From: Sphingomonadaceae bacterium
Lineage (GTDB): Bacteria > Pseudomonadota > Alphaproteobacteria > Sphingomonadales > Sphingomonadaceae
Reading direction: 5' to 3'
DNA length: 64,000 bases
Assembly: GCA_947451145.1 (NCBI GenBank)
Contig: CANFXW010000003.1
Coordinates: 1-64,000, forward strand
Position 1 is the stretch's first letter. Each line of letters begins with the position of its first letter. The notes under the pieces are model-generated. The model saw only the letters and a program-made list of their open reading frames with translations. It did not search any database and was not told where the DNA came from. Shown here piece after piece: positions 46,440 to 56,706 of the stretch. Position numbers and translations under genes: made by a program.

Positions 46440-47717
46440 ATGACACTCGCAGAAAAAGACTATTTCACCGATCCTGAAGTGCTGCTCGATCCCTATGCCT
46501 ATTTCGAGGCGATCCGCGCCAATGGCCCGGTGTTCCGCATGCCAAACCGCGACGTGGTGATCGTTACCGGGCATCAGGAGGGGGCAGAAATCCTGCTTAA
46601 TACCAATGACTTCTCCTCGATCATCAACCCCGAGCCGCTCGCCCCGCTGAGCTTTGAGCCTGAGGGCGATGACATTTCCGGGCAAATCGCCCAGGCCAAG
46701 GCCTTCAACCCGGCGCTTGAACTGCTGGTGACCTATGATGGCGAGCGCCACACTGCGGCTCGCGCCCTGCTGAACCCGTTGTTTGTGCCTTCGCGACTGA
46801 AAGCCAACGAAGCCTTCATGCGCGATTTCGCCGACGCCATGGTTCGCGATGTGGTGGCACAGGGATCGTGCGAGCTGATCAACAAGGTGGCTACGCCCTA
46901 TGTCACGCTGGTGGTCGCCGATCTGCTGGGCGTGCCCGAGGACGACCGGCAGAAGTTCCGCGAAGTGATCGACGCCGGGCCGCCGCCGGGCAACATGGAC
47001 ACTGCCGACGCGCAGTCAGGCGCACAACAGGGCAGCCAGGCGCTGATGTTCATGGCGGGGTTCTTCTTCCAGTACCTCTCTGAACGCCGCGCCAATCCGC
47101 GCGATGACATCATGACCGAGCTGGCGCTGGGGCGCTATCCCGACGGCACCCTGCCCGATATTGGCGAGGCGGTGAAATCGGCGATGTTCCTCTTCGCTGC
47201 GGGACAGGACACCTCGGCCAAGCTGATCGGCAACGCAATGCGCTATCTGTGCGAGCATCAGGATATGCAGCAGCAATTGCGCGAAGATCGCTCGCTGATC
47301 CCGGGCTTTCTGGAGGAAGTGATGCGGCTGGAAGGTTCGACCAAGGCGACCTTCCGCCTGTCAAAACGCAAGACCAGGATCGGCGATTTCGAGATTCCGG
47401 CCGGCCAGCGCGTGGTCATCGCCGTTTCCGCCGCCAACCGCGATCCGCGCCGCTGGGACAATCCCGAAGAATTCCGCATTGGCCGCCCGCGGATCAGGGA
47501 GCATCTAGGCTTTGGCCGCGGCGCGCACACCTGCGTCGGGGCTCCGCTGGCCCGGGTTGAAGTGGCGGTGATGTTCGATCGCTTCCTAGAGCACACCAGG
47601 GCGATCCGCCTGAGCGAGGCGCACCACGGCCCCGCTGGCGCGCGGAAAATCGATTACGAGGCCAGCTACATCATTCGCGGGCTGGCCGATCTGCACGTGG
47701 AGTTTGATCCGGCGTAA
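46440..47717 (+). CDS. Cytochrome P450 (second of tandem pair)
   Basis: A 425-residue P450 paralogous to the preceding one: C365 in FGRGAHTCVGAPLARVEV is the haem ligand, AAGQDTSAKL is the I-helix motif (Ser replacing the second Thr) and EEVMR is the K-helix ExxR. N and C termini also resemble the first gene (FTDPEVLLDPYAYFEAIR; ISEAHHG-type RLSEAHHGPAGARKIDYEASYIIRGLADLHVEFDPA), so the pair came from a duplication. I chose the ATG at 46440, with GAGGGA ten bases upstream; an upstream ATG lies within the previous gene. Confidence 0.92.
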   Translation: MTLAEKDYFTDPEVLLDPYAYFEAIRANGPVFRMPNRDVVIVTGHQEGAEILLNTNDFSSIINPEPLAPLSFEPEGDDISGQIAQAKAFNPALELLVTYDGERHTAARALLNPLFVPSRLKANEAFMRDFADAMVRDVVAQGSCELINKVATPYVTLVVADLLGVPEDDRQKFREVIDAGPPPGNMDTADAQSGAQQGSQALMFMAGFFFQYLSERRANPRDDIMTELALGRYPDGTLPDIGEAVKSAMFLFAAGQDTSAKLIGNAMRYLCEHQDMQQQLREDRSLIPGFLEEVMRLEGSTKATFRLSKRKTRIGDFEIPAGQRVVIAVSAANRDPRRWDNPEEFRIGRPRIREHLGFGRGAHTCVGAPLARVEVAVMFDRFLEHTRAIRLSEAHHGPAGARKIDYEASYIIRGLADLHVEFDPA

Positions 47718-47729
47718 CCGGCGCGAGGA

Positions 47730-47933
47730 TTACTCCTCGATCAGGTCCTGCACCTTGGTCAGCAGTGCCTGGATGCGGTTTGCGGCTTCGGTGAAGGTCG
47801 CAACCTCCTCACGGCGGGTGTTGCCGCGGGCTTCCTTGGCGGCTTCGAGATAGCCTTCCATATCGGCTTCCATCGCGTCGACGAGGATTTCCAGTTCGTC
47901 CTGCGTGAGTTTGAGGGTGACTGTGCTGGCCAT
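47730..47933 (-). CDS. Small helical protein of unknown function
   Basis: A 67-residue protein beginning MASTVTLKLTQDELEILVDAMEADMEGYLEAAKEARGN and ending KVQDLIEE. It is rich in Glu/Ala/Leu in a two-helix pattern, so it is probably a small cytosolic helical hairpin. The longer frame upstream runs through the palindromic repeat at 47967-48035 and is rejected. I recognise no family. It lies 3' of lpdA on the same strand with a repeat in between, and convergent to the P450s. Confidence 0.6.
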   Translation of the reverse strand: MASTVTLKLTQDELEILVDAMEADMEGYLEAAKEARGNTRREEVATFTEAANRIQALLTKVQDLIEE

Positions 47934-47966
47934 GGGTCTTCCTTGGTATTGCTGTTGCGCGGCATC

Positions 47967-48035
47967 CTTCGACAGGCTCAGGATGAGCGGAAATTGGAGT
48001 TGGAAACAAGCCCGCTCATGCTGAGCTTGTCGAAG
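47967..48035. repeat. Inverted repeat family A, copy 2 (3' side of lpdA)
   Basis: The left arm (47967-47990) starts CTTCGACAGGCTCAGG and the right arm (48012-48035) ends CTGAGCTTGTCGAAG. It lies six bases past the lpdA stop. It could fold in the mRNA as a 3' stem without a U-run. It pairs with the copy at 49464-49541 to bracket lpdA. Confidence 0.9.
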
Positions 48036-48040
48036 CATCG

Positions 48041-49441
48041 TCAGATATGAATAGGTTTGCCGGTCACGGCCATGGCCGCTTCCTTGATGGCTTCGGAATG
48101 GGTCGGGTGGGCGTGGCAGGTATAGGCGATGTCTTCGCTTGTCGCGCCGAATTCCATCGCCTGTGTTGCCTGCGCAATCATCGTGCCTGCCACTGAGGCA
48201 ATGCACCAGACGCCGAGCACCTTGTCGGTCTTGGCATCGGCGATGATCTTCACGAAGCCGTCGCTCTCGCGGTTGGTCTTGGCGCGGCTGTTGGCGAGCA
48301 TCGGGAACTTGCCGACCTTGATTTCGCCGCGTTCTTTGGCGGCTTCTTCGGTGAGACCCACGCCAGCAAACTCGGGGAAGGTATAGACCACGCCTGGGAT
48401 CAGATCGTGGTTCACGATGCCAGTCAGGCCTGCGATGTTCTCGGCAACGGCAATGCCCTCGTCCTCGGCCTTGTGGGCGAGCATCGGGCCGGGGATCACG
48501 TCACCCACCGCCCAGACGCCATCGACCTTGGTGGCGAAGTCATGGTCGGTTTCGATCTGGCCGCGCGCGTTGAGTTCCAGTCCGATCTTGTCGAGGCCCA
48601 GCCCGGTTACATTCGGGCGGCGGCCAATGGCGACGAGCACGCAATCGGCTTCCAGCGTTTCCGCCGCGCCGCCTGCTGCGGGTTCCAGCGTCAGCGTGGC
48701 CTTCTTGCCTTTGACGCTCGCGCCGGTCACCTTGGTGCCGAGTTTCAGCTCCATGCCCTGCTTCTTGAAGATCTTGGCGGCTTCCTTGCGCACTTCGCCA
48801 TCCATGCCGGGCAGCAGAGCATCGAGGAATTCGACCACCGTCACCTTGGCACCCAGACGCCGCCAGACCGAGCCGAGCTCCAGCCCGATCACGCCGCCGC
48901 CGATCACCACCATGTGCTGGGGCACGCGATCCAGCGCCAGCGCGCCGGTGGAGTCGACGATGATACCCTTATCGTTATCAACTTCCACGCCCGGGAGCGG
49001 AGTGACGCTCGATCCGGTGGCGATGACAATGTTCCTGGCGGTCACGGTCTTGCCCGCGACTTCAACCGAATGTGCGTCCTTGAACTGGGCATAGCCTTTC
49101 AGCCAATCGACCTTGTTCTTCTTGAACAGGAATTCGATGCCGCCGGTCAGCTCCTTCACCGCGCCCGCCTTTTGGCCCTGCATCACGGCGAGATCGAGCG
49201 TGACTTCCTTGGCCATGACGCCGAACTTGGCCATGGTGCCGTGCGCGGCTTCCTCGAACAGCTCCGAGCCATGCAGCAGCGCCTTTGAAGGGATGCAGCC
49301 GACGTTGAGGCAAGTCCCGCCCAGCGTCTCGCGGCCCTCGGCACAAGCGGTCTTCAGCCCCAGCTGCGCCGCGCGGATCGCCGCGACATAGCCGCCGGGA
49401 CCGGCACCGATGATGAGGACGTCGTAGTCGTATTCAGCCAT
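48041..49441 (-). CDS. lpdA: Dihydrolipoyl dehydrogenase (E3)
   Basis: Reoxidises the dihydrolipoyl arm of 2-oxoacid dehydrogenase complexes, giving NADH. The 466-residue product has the FAD loop IIGAGPGGYVAAIRAAQLG, the redox-active disulfide GGTCLNVGCIPSKALL, the NAD loop VIGGGVIGLELGSVWRRLG and the C-terminal HAHPTHSEAIKEA with the catalytic His-Glu. It is the last gene of the sucA-sucB-lpdA order, so it serves chiefly 2-oxoglutarate dehydrogenase. Both sides carry the same palindromic repeat. Confidence 0.97.
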   Translation of the reverse strand: MAEYDYDVLIIGAGPGGYVAAIRAAQLGLKTACAEGRETLGGTCLNVGCIPSKALLHGSELFEEAAHGTMAKFGVMAKEVTLDLAVMQGQKAGAVKELTGGIEFLFKKNKVDWLKGYAQFKDAHSVEVAGKTVTARNIVIATGSSVTPLPGVEVDNDKGIIVDSTGALALDRVPQHMVVIGGGVIGLELGSVWRRLGAKVTVVEFLDALLPGMDGEVRKEAAKIFKKQGMELKLGTKVTGASVKGKKATLTLEPAAGGAAETLEADCVLVAIGRRPNVTGLGLDKIGLELNARGQIETDHDFATKVDGVWAVGDVIPGPMLAHKAEDEGIAVAENIAGLTGIVNHDLIPGVVYTFPEFAGVGLTEEAAKERGEIKVGKFPMLANSRAKTNRESDGFVKIIADAKTDKVLGVWCIASVAGTMIAQATQAMEFGATSEDIAYTCHAHPTHSEAIKEAAMAVTGKPIHI

Positions 49442-49463
49442 GTTGGCCTCCGTGGCGCGTGGG

Positions 49464-49541
49464 CTTCGACAAGCTCAGCCTGAGCGGACTTGGGAAATAC
49501 AAATTCACACGCAACATCCGCTCATCCTGAGCCTGTCGAAG
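49464..49541. repeat. Inverted repeat family A, copy 3 (5' side of lpdA)
   Basis: The left arm (49464-49487, CTTCGACAAGCTCAGC...GAGCGG) pairs with the right arm (49518-49541, CCGCTCATCCTGAGCCTGTCGAAG in outline). It is 22 bases upstream of the lpdA start and 20 bases past the sucB stop, thus filling that gap. Confidence 0.9.
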
Positions 49542-49560
49542 GATTTTGCGCGACCTTGCC

Positions 49561-50772
49561 TCACAGATCAATCAGCAACCGCGTTGGATCCTCAATCGCT
49601 TCCTTGATCGTCTTCAGCGCGGTTACGGCTTCGCGCCCATCAATCAGGCGGTGGTCATAGGACAGCGCAATGTACATCATCGGGCGGATGACGATCTCGC
49701 CGTTCCGCACAACCGGGCGGTCCTCGATGCGGTGGAGGCCGAGCACAGCAGACTGCGGTGGGTTGATGATCGGGGTGCTCATAAGCCCGCCGAATACGCC
49801 GCCGTTTGAGATGGTGAAGGTGCCGCCCTTCATCTCGTCCATGGTCAGCGAGCCGTCCTTGGCCTTCTTGCCGTAGCCCGCGATGGCCTTTTCGATGTCG
49901 GCGAACGACATCCGGTCAACCCCGCGCACCACTGGCACGACAAGGCCGTTGGGGGCAGATACGGCAACCGAGAGGTCAACATAGTCAAAATAGACGATCT
50001 CATCGCCCTGGATCTGGGCGTTGACGGCGGGAATGTCCTTGAGCGCGAGGCATGAGGCCTTGGCGAAAAAGCTCATCAGGCCGAGCTTCACGCCGTGCTT
50101 CTTTTCGAACACGTCCTTGTAACGCGCGCGCGCCTCGATCACCGCCGACATATCGACATCGTTGAAGGTGGTGAGCAGGGCTGCGGTATCCTGCGCGTCC
50201 TTCAGCCGCTTGGCGATGGTCTGGCGCAGGCGCGTCATCTTGACGCGTTCCTCGCGGCGGTCACCAGTGGTGACAACAGCAGGCGCAGCGGCGGGGGCCG
50301 AGACGGCCGGAGCAGGCGCGGAAACCTTGGCGGCGGCGGCGGCGAGCACGTCTTCCTTGGTGATGCGGCCATCCTTGCCGGTGCCGGTGATGCTGGCGGG
50401 ATCGATGCCCGCTTCCAGCACGGCGCGGCGCACGGCGGGGGAGAGGGTGACCGGATCACCAGCAGGCTCTGCCGCAGAGGCCACAGGAGCCGGGGCAGGG
50501 GTTGGTGCCGCAGCCTTGGCCGCAGGGGCACCCGAACCCGCCTCAATCGTCGCGATCAGCGCGCCGACCAGAACGGTATCGCCTTCCTTGACCAGCTGCG
50601 CGCCCATCACGCCCGCGACCGGGGCCATGACTTCGATGGCGACCTTGTCGGTTTCAAGGCTGGCAATGGGCTCATCGAGCGCCACCGCTTCGCCGGGCTG
50701 CTTCAGCCACTGGCCGATCGAGGCTTCGGAAACGGATTCGCCCAGAACGGGAACTTTGACTTCAACTGACAT
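49561..50772 (-). CDS. sucB: Dihydrolipoyl succinyltransferase (E2 of 2-oxoglutarate dehydrogenase)
   Basis: A 403-residue E2 core enzyme. The lipoyl domain has its acceptor Lys43 in ETDKVAIEV. An Ala/Pro linker, the E1/E3-binding domain ([38 protein letters not shown] in outline), a second Ala/Pro-rich linker and the catalytic domain follow, with the active site [14 protein letters not shown] chose the ATG at 50772 because AGGAAG lies just upstream. A longer frame would take in the neighbouring repeat. It follows sucA after a 185-base gap filled by that repeat. Confidence 0.97.
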   Translation of the reverse strand: MSVEVKVPVLGESVSEASIGQWLKQPGEAVALDEPIASLETDKVAIEVMAPVAGVMGAQLVKEGDTVLVGALIATIEAGSGAPAAKAAAPTPAPAPVASAAEPAGDPVTLSPAVRRAVLEAGIDPASITGTGKDGRITKEDVLAAAAAKVSAPAPAVSAPAAAPAVVTTGDRREERVKMTRLRQTIAKRLKDAQDTAALLTTFNDVDMSAVIEARARYKDVFEKKHGVKLGLMSFFAKASCLALKDIPAVNAQIQGDEIVYFDYVDLSVAVSAPNGLVVPVVRGVDRMSFADIEKAIAGYGKKAKDGSLTMDEMKGGTFTISNGGVFGGLMSTPIINPPQSAVLGLHRIEDRPVVRNGEIVIRPMMYIALSYDHRLIDGREAVTALKTIKEAIEDPTRLLIDL

Positions 50773-50792
50773 AACTAACTTCCTGTTCCTTC

Positions 50793-50951
50793 CCCTCTCC
50801 CCGCCGGGGAGAGGTAGCGAAGCTTGGCGCATCAGCGCCTAGCGGAGCTGGGAGAGGGGTTTTGCCCGCGTGAGGCCCGGAGCCCCTCTCCAACTGCGGC
50901 TAGGCAGGCAAGCTGCCAAGCCTTCGTATCCTCTCCCCGACGGGGAGAGGG
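50793..50951. repeat. Nested palindromic repeat, family C, between sucA and sucB
   Basis: Two palindromes, CCCTCTCCCC/GGGGAGAGG near 50793-50813 and CCTCTCCCC/GGGGAGAGGG near 50930-50951, are themselves inverted copies of each other. Between them lies an inner dyad, CTGGGAGAGGGG near 50849 with CCCCTCTCCAACTG near 50882. The resulting 160-base cruciform-like element sits inside the sucAB operon and spans the whole gap. Confidence 0.85.
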
Positions 50952-50957
50952 AAATGT

Positions 50958-53783
50958 CTAAACCTTCTTCTGCCTGCGGATTTCGCCCCGGACCGAGAGG
51001 CCCAAGGCGTTGGAGACCAACGCCCCCTGTTCGGATTGATGGCGCTTGGCGAGGCCGGTGGCTGGCGATGCCGAGGCCGTGCGGCCGGCATAGCGCGCGC
51101 GTTTGACGTTCGACTTGGCCGCTGCCAGCGCCTCTTCGATTTCCGGTTCGACAAAGAACCACGAACCGTTGTTCTTCGGCTCTTCCTGGCACCAGACGAC
51201 CTCTTCCAGCGCCGTCATGCGCTTCAGGCGCGTTGCCAGTGGCTCGCCGGGGAAGGGATAGAGCTGCTCAAGCCGGACGATCTGGGTGTCATCAAGACCC
51301 GCCGCATTGCGCGCCTCGATCAGATCATAGGCGACCTTGCCCGAGCACAGCACCAGCCGCTTGGTCTTCTCGTCCGGCGCACCGTTGGTGTCCGAAAGGA
51401 TGCGCATGAAGTGGCCGTCACCGATGAACTCGCTCGCCGTGCTCTTGGCCAGCGGATGGCGTAGCAGGCTCTTGGGCGTCATGATGATCAGCGGTTTGCG
51501 GAACGGGCGGTGCATCTGACGGCGCAGAACGTGGAAGTAATTCGCCGGGGTGGTGATGTTGCACACCTGCATGTTGTCCTGCGCGCAGAGCTGGAGGTAA
51601 CGCTCCAGACGCGCCGAGCTGTGCTCCGGCCCCTGTCCTTCGTAACCATGCGGCAGCAGCACGACGAGGCCGTTGGCGCGCAGCCACTTGCTCTCCGAGC
51701 TGGCGATGTACTGGTCAAAGATGATCTGCGCGCCGTTGGCGAAATCGCCGAACTGCGCTTCCCACAGCACCAGCGTTTTCGGATCGGCGCTGGCGTAGCC
51801 GTATTCGAAACCGAGCACGCCATATTCGGACAGTGGGCTGTCGTGCACTTCAAAGCGACCGTGCGGCAGGCTGGCGAGCGGCACGTATTTGTGTTCGTCG
51901 GTCTGGTCGACCCACACCGCGTGGCGCTGGCTGAAGGTGCCGCGGCCCGAATCCTGACCGGACAGGCGCACGGCATAGCCTTCGGTGACAAGGCTGCCAT
52001 AGGCCAGCGCTTCGCCGGTCGCCCAGTCAAAGCCTTCGCCAGTCTTGAACATCTCGCGCTTGGCATCGAGCACGCGGGCGAGTGTCTTGTGGACCTCAAG
52101 GCCATCGGGAACAGTGGTCAGCGTGCGGCCGAGGCTTTCGAACAGTTTGCCCTCGATGCCGGTCGGCACGTTGCGGCGTGCGGTTTCGGGGTCGACCGGC
52201 TTGTTAAAGCCGGACCAGCGCCCGCCGAACCAGTCAGCCTCGTTCGACTTGTAGTCCTTGGCGGCATCGAAGTGTTCTTCAAGGTGGGCAACGAAAGTGC
52301 CCTCGATCTCGCCAAGCTGGCCTTCGCCGATCACGCCTTGTGCCTTCAAACGCTCGGCATAGAGCGCGCTGACCGGTGGGTGCTGGCGGATGCGGGCATA
52401 CATCAGCGGCTGGGTGAAGCCGGGCTCGTCACCCTCGTTGTGGCCAAAGCGGCGATAGCACCACATGTCGACCACAATATCGCGGCCGAACTTCTGCCGG
52501 TAATCTATGGCGAGCTTGCAGGCGAAAGTCACGGCTTCGGGATCATCGCCGTTCACGTGGATGATCGGGGCCATCACGCCCTTTGCAACGTCTGACGGAT
52601 AGGGCGAGCCACGGCTGAACTGCGGGCTGGTGGTAAAGCCGATCTGGTTGTTGATCACAAAGTGAATGCAACCGCCGGTGTTGTAGCCGCGAACGCCGGA
52701 AAAGCCGAAGCATTCCCAGACGATGCCCTGTCCGGCAAAGGCCGCATCGCCGTGGATCAGCACGGGCAGCACGGTCTTGTGCTTGCCGGGGCCGATATCG
52801 CCGCGATCCACCTGATAGGCGCGCACTTTGCCCAGCACGATCGGGTCCACCGTTTCGAGGTGGCTGGGGTTGGGCATCAGGCTCATATGCACCTTGATGC
52901 CGTCAAATTCGCGGTCGGTGCTGGTGCCGAGGTGATACTTCACGTCACCCGAACCGCCGACGTCTTCGGGGTTGGCGGTGCCGCCCGAGAATTCGTGGAA
53001 GATCACCTTGTATGGCTTGGCCATCACATTGGCGAGCACGTTCAGGCGGCCGCGGTGGGCCATGCCATAGACGATTTCCTTGACGCCCAACTGGCCGCCA
53101 TACTTGATCACGGCTTCTAGCGCCGGGATCATGGACTCGCCGCCATCAAGGCCAAAGCGCTTGGTGCCGACGTACTTCTTTCCGAGGAACTTTTCGTACT
53201 GCTCACCGCGCACCACGGCAGAAAGGATCGCCTTCTTGCCTTCGGGGCTGAACTCGATGTGCTTGTCGGCGCCTTCCATCCGGTCCTGCAGGAAGCGGCG
53301 CTCCTCGACATCGGAGATGTGCATGTATTCCAGGCCGACCTTGCCGCAATAATTCTTGCGCAGGATCGCCACGATCTCGTTGACCGTGCCCCACTGCAGG
53401 CCAAGGTAGCCGCCGAGGTAAATGCGCCGGTCGAGATCGGCGGCAGTGAAGCCGTGGAACGCGGGATCGAGGTCCGGCGGGATGTCCTGCTTGGCGATAC
53501 CCAGCGGATCAAGATCGGCAGCGAGGTGGCCGCGCACGCGATAGGTGCGGATCAGCATTACCGCGCGGATGGTGTCCGATGCTGCGGCTTCGAGTGCCTT
53601 TTCGTCAATCGCCCCGCCCGCCTTGGGTGCAGAGGCTTTGATCGCCTCTTTCACCGCCAGCGGATCGAGAGCCTGCGTCAGGTCGTTTTCCGCAGCACCG
53701 CCAGCCAGCGGCCAGTCGGCCCGCTGCCACGATGGGCCCGGCTGGGGATCTGCGGGATAGAAATCGAAGCTTTCGTTGCCCAT
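50958..53783 (-). CDS. sucA: 2-oxoglutarate dehydrogenase E1 (thiamine diphosphate-dependent)
   Basis: Decarboxylates 2-oxoglutarate and loads succinyl onto the E2 lipoyl group. The 941-residue product has an N-terminal helical extension (MGNESFDFYPADPQPGPSW...), the E1 ThDP region (GMAHRGRLNVLANVM, LIHGDAAFAGQGIVWECFGFSGVRGYNTGGCIHFVINNQIGF) and the transketolase-like C-terminal half (FSQRHAVWVDQ, LPHGYEGQGPEHSSARLERYLQLCAQDNMQV). Length and order match the alphaproteobacterial enzyme. It precedes sucB. Confidence 0.97.
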   Translation of the reverse strand: MGNESFDFYPADPQPGPSWQRADWPLAGGAAENDLTQALDPLAVKEAIKASAPKAGGAIDEKALEAAASDTIRAVMLIRTYRVRGHLAADLDPLGIAKQDIPPDLDPAFHGFTAADLDRRIYLGGYLGLQWGTVNEIVAILRKNYCGKVGLEYMHISDVEERRFLQDRMEGADKHIEFSPEGKKAILSAVVRGEQYEKFLGKKYVGTKRFGLDGGESMIPALEAVIKYGGQLGVKEIVYGMAHRGRLNVLANVMAKPYKVIFHEFSGGTANPEDVGGSGDVKYHLGTSTDREFDGIKVHMSLMPNPSHLETVDPIVLGKVRAYQVDRGDIGPGKHKTVLPVLIHGDAAFAGQGIVWECFGFSGVRGYNTGGCIHFVINNQIGFTTSPQFSRGSPYPSDVAKGVMAPIIHVNGDDPEAVTFACKLAIDYRQKFGRDIVVDMWCYRRFGHNEGDEPGFTQPLMYARIRQHPPVSALYAERLKAQGVIGEGQLGEIEGTFVAHLEEHFDAAKDYKSNEADWFGGRWSGFNKPVDPETARRNVPTGIEGKLFESLGRTLTTVPDGLEVHKTLARVLDAKREMFKTGEGFDWATGEALAYGSLVTEGYAVRLSGQDSGRGTFSQRHAVWVDQTDEHKYVPLASLPHGRFEVHDSPLSEYGVLGFEYGYASADPKTLVLWEAQFGDFANGAQIIFDQYIASSESKWLRANGLVVLLPHGYEGQGPEHSSARLERYLQLCAQDNMQVCNITTPANYFHVLRRQMHRPFRKPLIIMTPKSLLRHPLAKSTASEFIGDGHFMRILSDTNGAPDEKTKRLVLCSGKVAYDLIEARNAAGLDDTQIVRLEQLYPFPGEPLATRLKRMTALEEVVWCQEEPKNNGSWFFVEPEIEEALAAAKSNVKRARYAGRTASASPATGLAKRHQSEQGALVSNALGLSVRGEIRRQKKV

Positions 53784-53907
53784 GGAATCACCATCTGCGC
53801 GGCGGGGGATACCGCCACTGTTTGTCCGTCAATCCAGAGCCTTGGCGCTCCCGGGGAGGAAAGCAGTCCATGCCCTTGTTATGGTTGCTCCAAGCTGAAG
53901 CAGTACC

Positions 53908-54798
53908 TCAGGCCAATTGCTTAAGCACTTCCGCGAGCGTCGTGCCCAGCTCCGAAGGCGAGGGCGAAACGCGGATGCCCGCTGCTTCCATCGCCGCGAT
54001 CTTGTCTTCCGCCCCGCCCTGGCCGCCCGAAACGATAGCACCGGCATGGCCCATGCGGCGGCCCGGAGGGGCGGTGAGGCCGGCGATGAAGCCAACCATC
54101 GGCTTCTTGCGGCCACGCTTGGCTTCGTCAGCGATGAACTGCGCGGCTTCTTCTTCGGCCGAGCCACCGATTTCACCGATCATGATGATCGACTTGGTAG
54201 CCTCGTCAGCAAGGAACAGTTCCAGCATGTCGATAAAGTTCGTACCGTTGACCGGATCGCCGCCGATGCCGACAGCCGTGGTCTGGCCAAGGCCGACCGC
54301 GGTGGTCTGGTGCACGGCTTCATAGGTCAGCGTGCCCGAGCGTGAAACCACGCCGACGCTGCCCTTGGAGAAGATGTTGCCGGGCATGATGCCGATCTTG
54401 CACTCGTTGGGAGTGAGAACGCCGGGGCAGTTGGGGCCGATCAGGCGGCTCTTGCTGCCGGTGAGCGCGCGCTTGACGCGAACCATGTCGAGCACCGGAA
54501 CGCCCTCGGTGATCGCAACGATCAGTTCGATCCCGGCATCGATGGCTTCGAGAATGGCATCGGCGCAGCCTGCAGGCGGCACATAGATGCACGATGCGGT
54601 CGCGCCGGTAACGGCCTTCGCTTCGGCAACCGTGTCAAACTGCGGCAGGTCGAGGAAGCTGGTGCCGCCCTTGCCCGGGGTAACGCCCGCAACCATCTGC
54701 GTGCCATACTTCAGCGCCGCTTCGGTGTGGAAAGCGCCGGTCTTGCCGGTCATACCTTGTGTGATGACCTTGGTGTTCTTGTTTACGAGAATGGACAT
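53908..54798 (-). CDS. sucD: Succinyl-CoA synthetase alpha subunit
   Basis: Catalyses, with the beta subunit, succinyl-CoA + ADP/GDP + Pi to succinate + ATP/GTP. The 296-residue product starts [26 protein letters not shown] (CoA-binding Rossmann fold), has [21 protein letters not shown] and the phospho-His region [21 protein letters not shown], with the histidine in GHAGAIV. No sucC (beta subunit) is found beside it or anywhere in the window. In many alphaproteobacteria sucC lies between mdh and sucD, where here a palindromic repeat occupies 54812-54896. Confidence 0.97.
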   Translation of the reverse strand: MSILVNKNTKVITQGMTGKTGAFHTEAALKYGTQMVAGVTPGKGGTSFLDLPQFDTVAEAKAVTGATASCIYVPPAGCADAILEAIDAGIELIVAITEGVPVLDMVRVKRALTGSKSRLIGPNCPGVLTPNECKIGIMPGNIFSKGSVGVVSRSGTLTYEAVHQTTAVGLGQTTAVGIGGDPVNGTNFIDMLELFLADEATKSIIMIGEIGGSAEEEAAQFIADEAKRGRKKPMVGFIAGLTAPPGRRMGHAGAIVSGGQGGAEDKIAAMEAAGIRVSPSPSELGTTLAEVLKQLA

Positions 54799-54811
54799 AG
54801 TGTTCTCTCTT

Positions 54812-54896
54812 GCGTCATCCCGGACTTTGTCCGGGATCGGTGTCAGTTATGCCGGACCTTGCGGCCAGCGGTCCCGGGTCAAGCCCGGGACGACGG
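54812..54896. repeat. Nested palindromic repeat, family D, between mdh and sucD
   Basis: Two hairpins: ATCCCGGAC/GTCCGGGAT at about 54818-54837 and GTCCCGGGT/GCCCGGGAC at about 54871-54891. The outer flanks CGTC and GACG extend the pairing, so the two hairpins also form an inverted pair. It fills the gap where sucC lies in many relatives. This GTCATCCCGGAC type of repeat is common in alphaproteobacteria. Confidence 0.85.
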
Positions 54897-54900
54897 AAAA

Positions 54901-56039
<1,139 letters not shown>

Positions 56040-56354
56040 TCAGCTTCGCGCTTTCACTTCCATCCTCAGCGCCATGCGGCGGTCAAGCTGGCGGACTACG
56101 GCGAGCCAGTGGCGGAAGGTGGCTTCATCGCCCTTTTTGTGTGCGGCTTCGGCCTGGGCACGCGCCAGTTCGGCAGCGGCAAGGCCGTGGCGGGCGAAGT
56201 GGAGCAGCGTGGCGCGCAGCACTTCGGGATCGCCCATCAGATCGCCGATGGCGCGGCCGTTGTCGTTGGCTGCACGGCGGGGAATAAGCGGCGTGAGGAT
56301 GCGGGCGACGATAGCGTCGTGGCCGTTGCGGCGGGCTGCAAAATGAAGGGGCAT
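56040..56354 (-). CDS. Small conserved basic protein of unknown function
   Basis: A 104-residue protein beginning MPLHFAARRNGHDAIVARILTPLIPRRAANDNGRAIGDLMGDPEVLRATLLHFARHGLAAAEL. It is Arg/Ala-rich and helical, with no signal peptide or membrane helix. The ATG at 56354 with GAGAAG just upstream is preferred over an earlier ATG. Similar short basic proteins are common in sphingomonads, but I know no function. It stands alone between mdh and the SleB gene. Confidence 0.6.
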   Translation of the reverse strand: MPLHFAARRNGHDAIVARILTPLIPRRAANDNGRAIGDLMGDPEVLRATLLHFARHGLAAAELARAQAEAAHKKGDEATFRHWLAVVRQLDRRMALRMEVKARS

Positions 56355-56706
56355 GGTCTTCTCGGGGGGCCGTTTCTTTGTTGAACCCACCCTCTACACA
56401 TCGCGCGCTAAGGCTTCCTCATTGGCTATGGTTACGAAGGCGTTTACCTGCGGAAACATGGGCTCGCTGGATGGAATGGGACGAGATGTGTCGCTTCTTG
56501 GGTAGGTCCGAATTGGTTCACGCAGAGGCGCAAAGAAGAAAGGGAGGCGCAGAGAGGTCTCGTTAAGCCGAAGGCTCCTTCTTCAATTCCGAGGATGCGT
56601 TTGCTGCAATGTTGGCCATTGCGAGCGGCTTCGCCGCAGGCGCTACACCTCCGCGCCTCCCCTTTCTTCTTTGCGCCTCTGCGTGAACTCTTCAAAGCCG
56701 TGAACA
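56355..56706. other. Gap holding a long inverted repeat
   Basis: This 352-base gene-free stretch is dominated by the 171-base family E inverted repeat at 56517-56687. The left part (56355-56516) holds the probable promoter of the small minus-strand gene and nothing else that I can name. Confidence 0.6.
56517..56687. repeat. Long inverted repeat, family E
   Basis: The left arm, 56517-56550, begins TTCACGCAGAGGCGCAAAGA and the right arm, 56653-56687, ends TTGCGCCTCTGCGTGAA. They are reverse complements over 34 bases with a single one-base indel. The 102-base loop has smaller dyads (GCGGCTTCGCCGC near 56627). Nearly perfect long arms imply recent formation or maintenance. No transposase frame is inside. 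Confidence 0.92.

Noticed and set aside
47934..48206. N-terminal extension of the small 67-residue gene through the repeat
   Set aside because: The extra residues are encoded by the palindromic repeat and the lpdA end. The ATG at 47933 starts the plausible protein.
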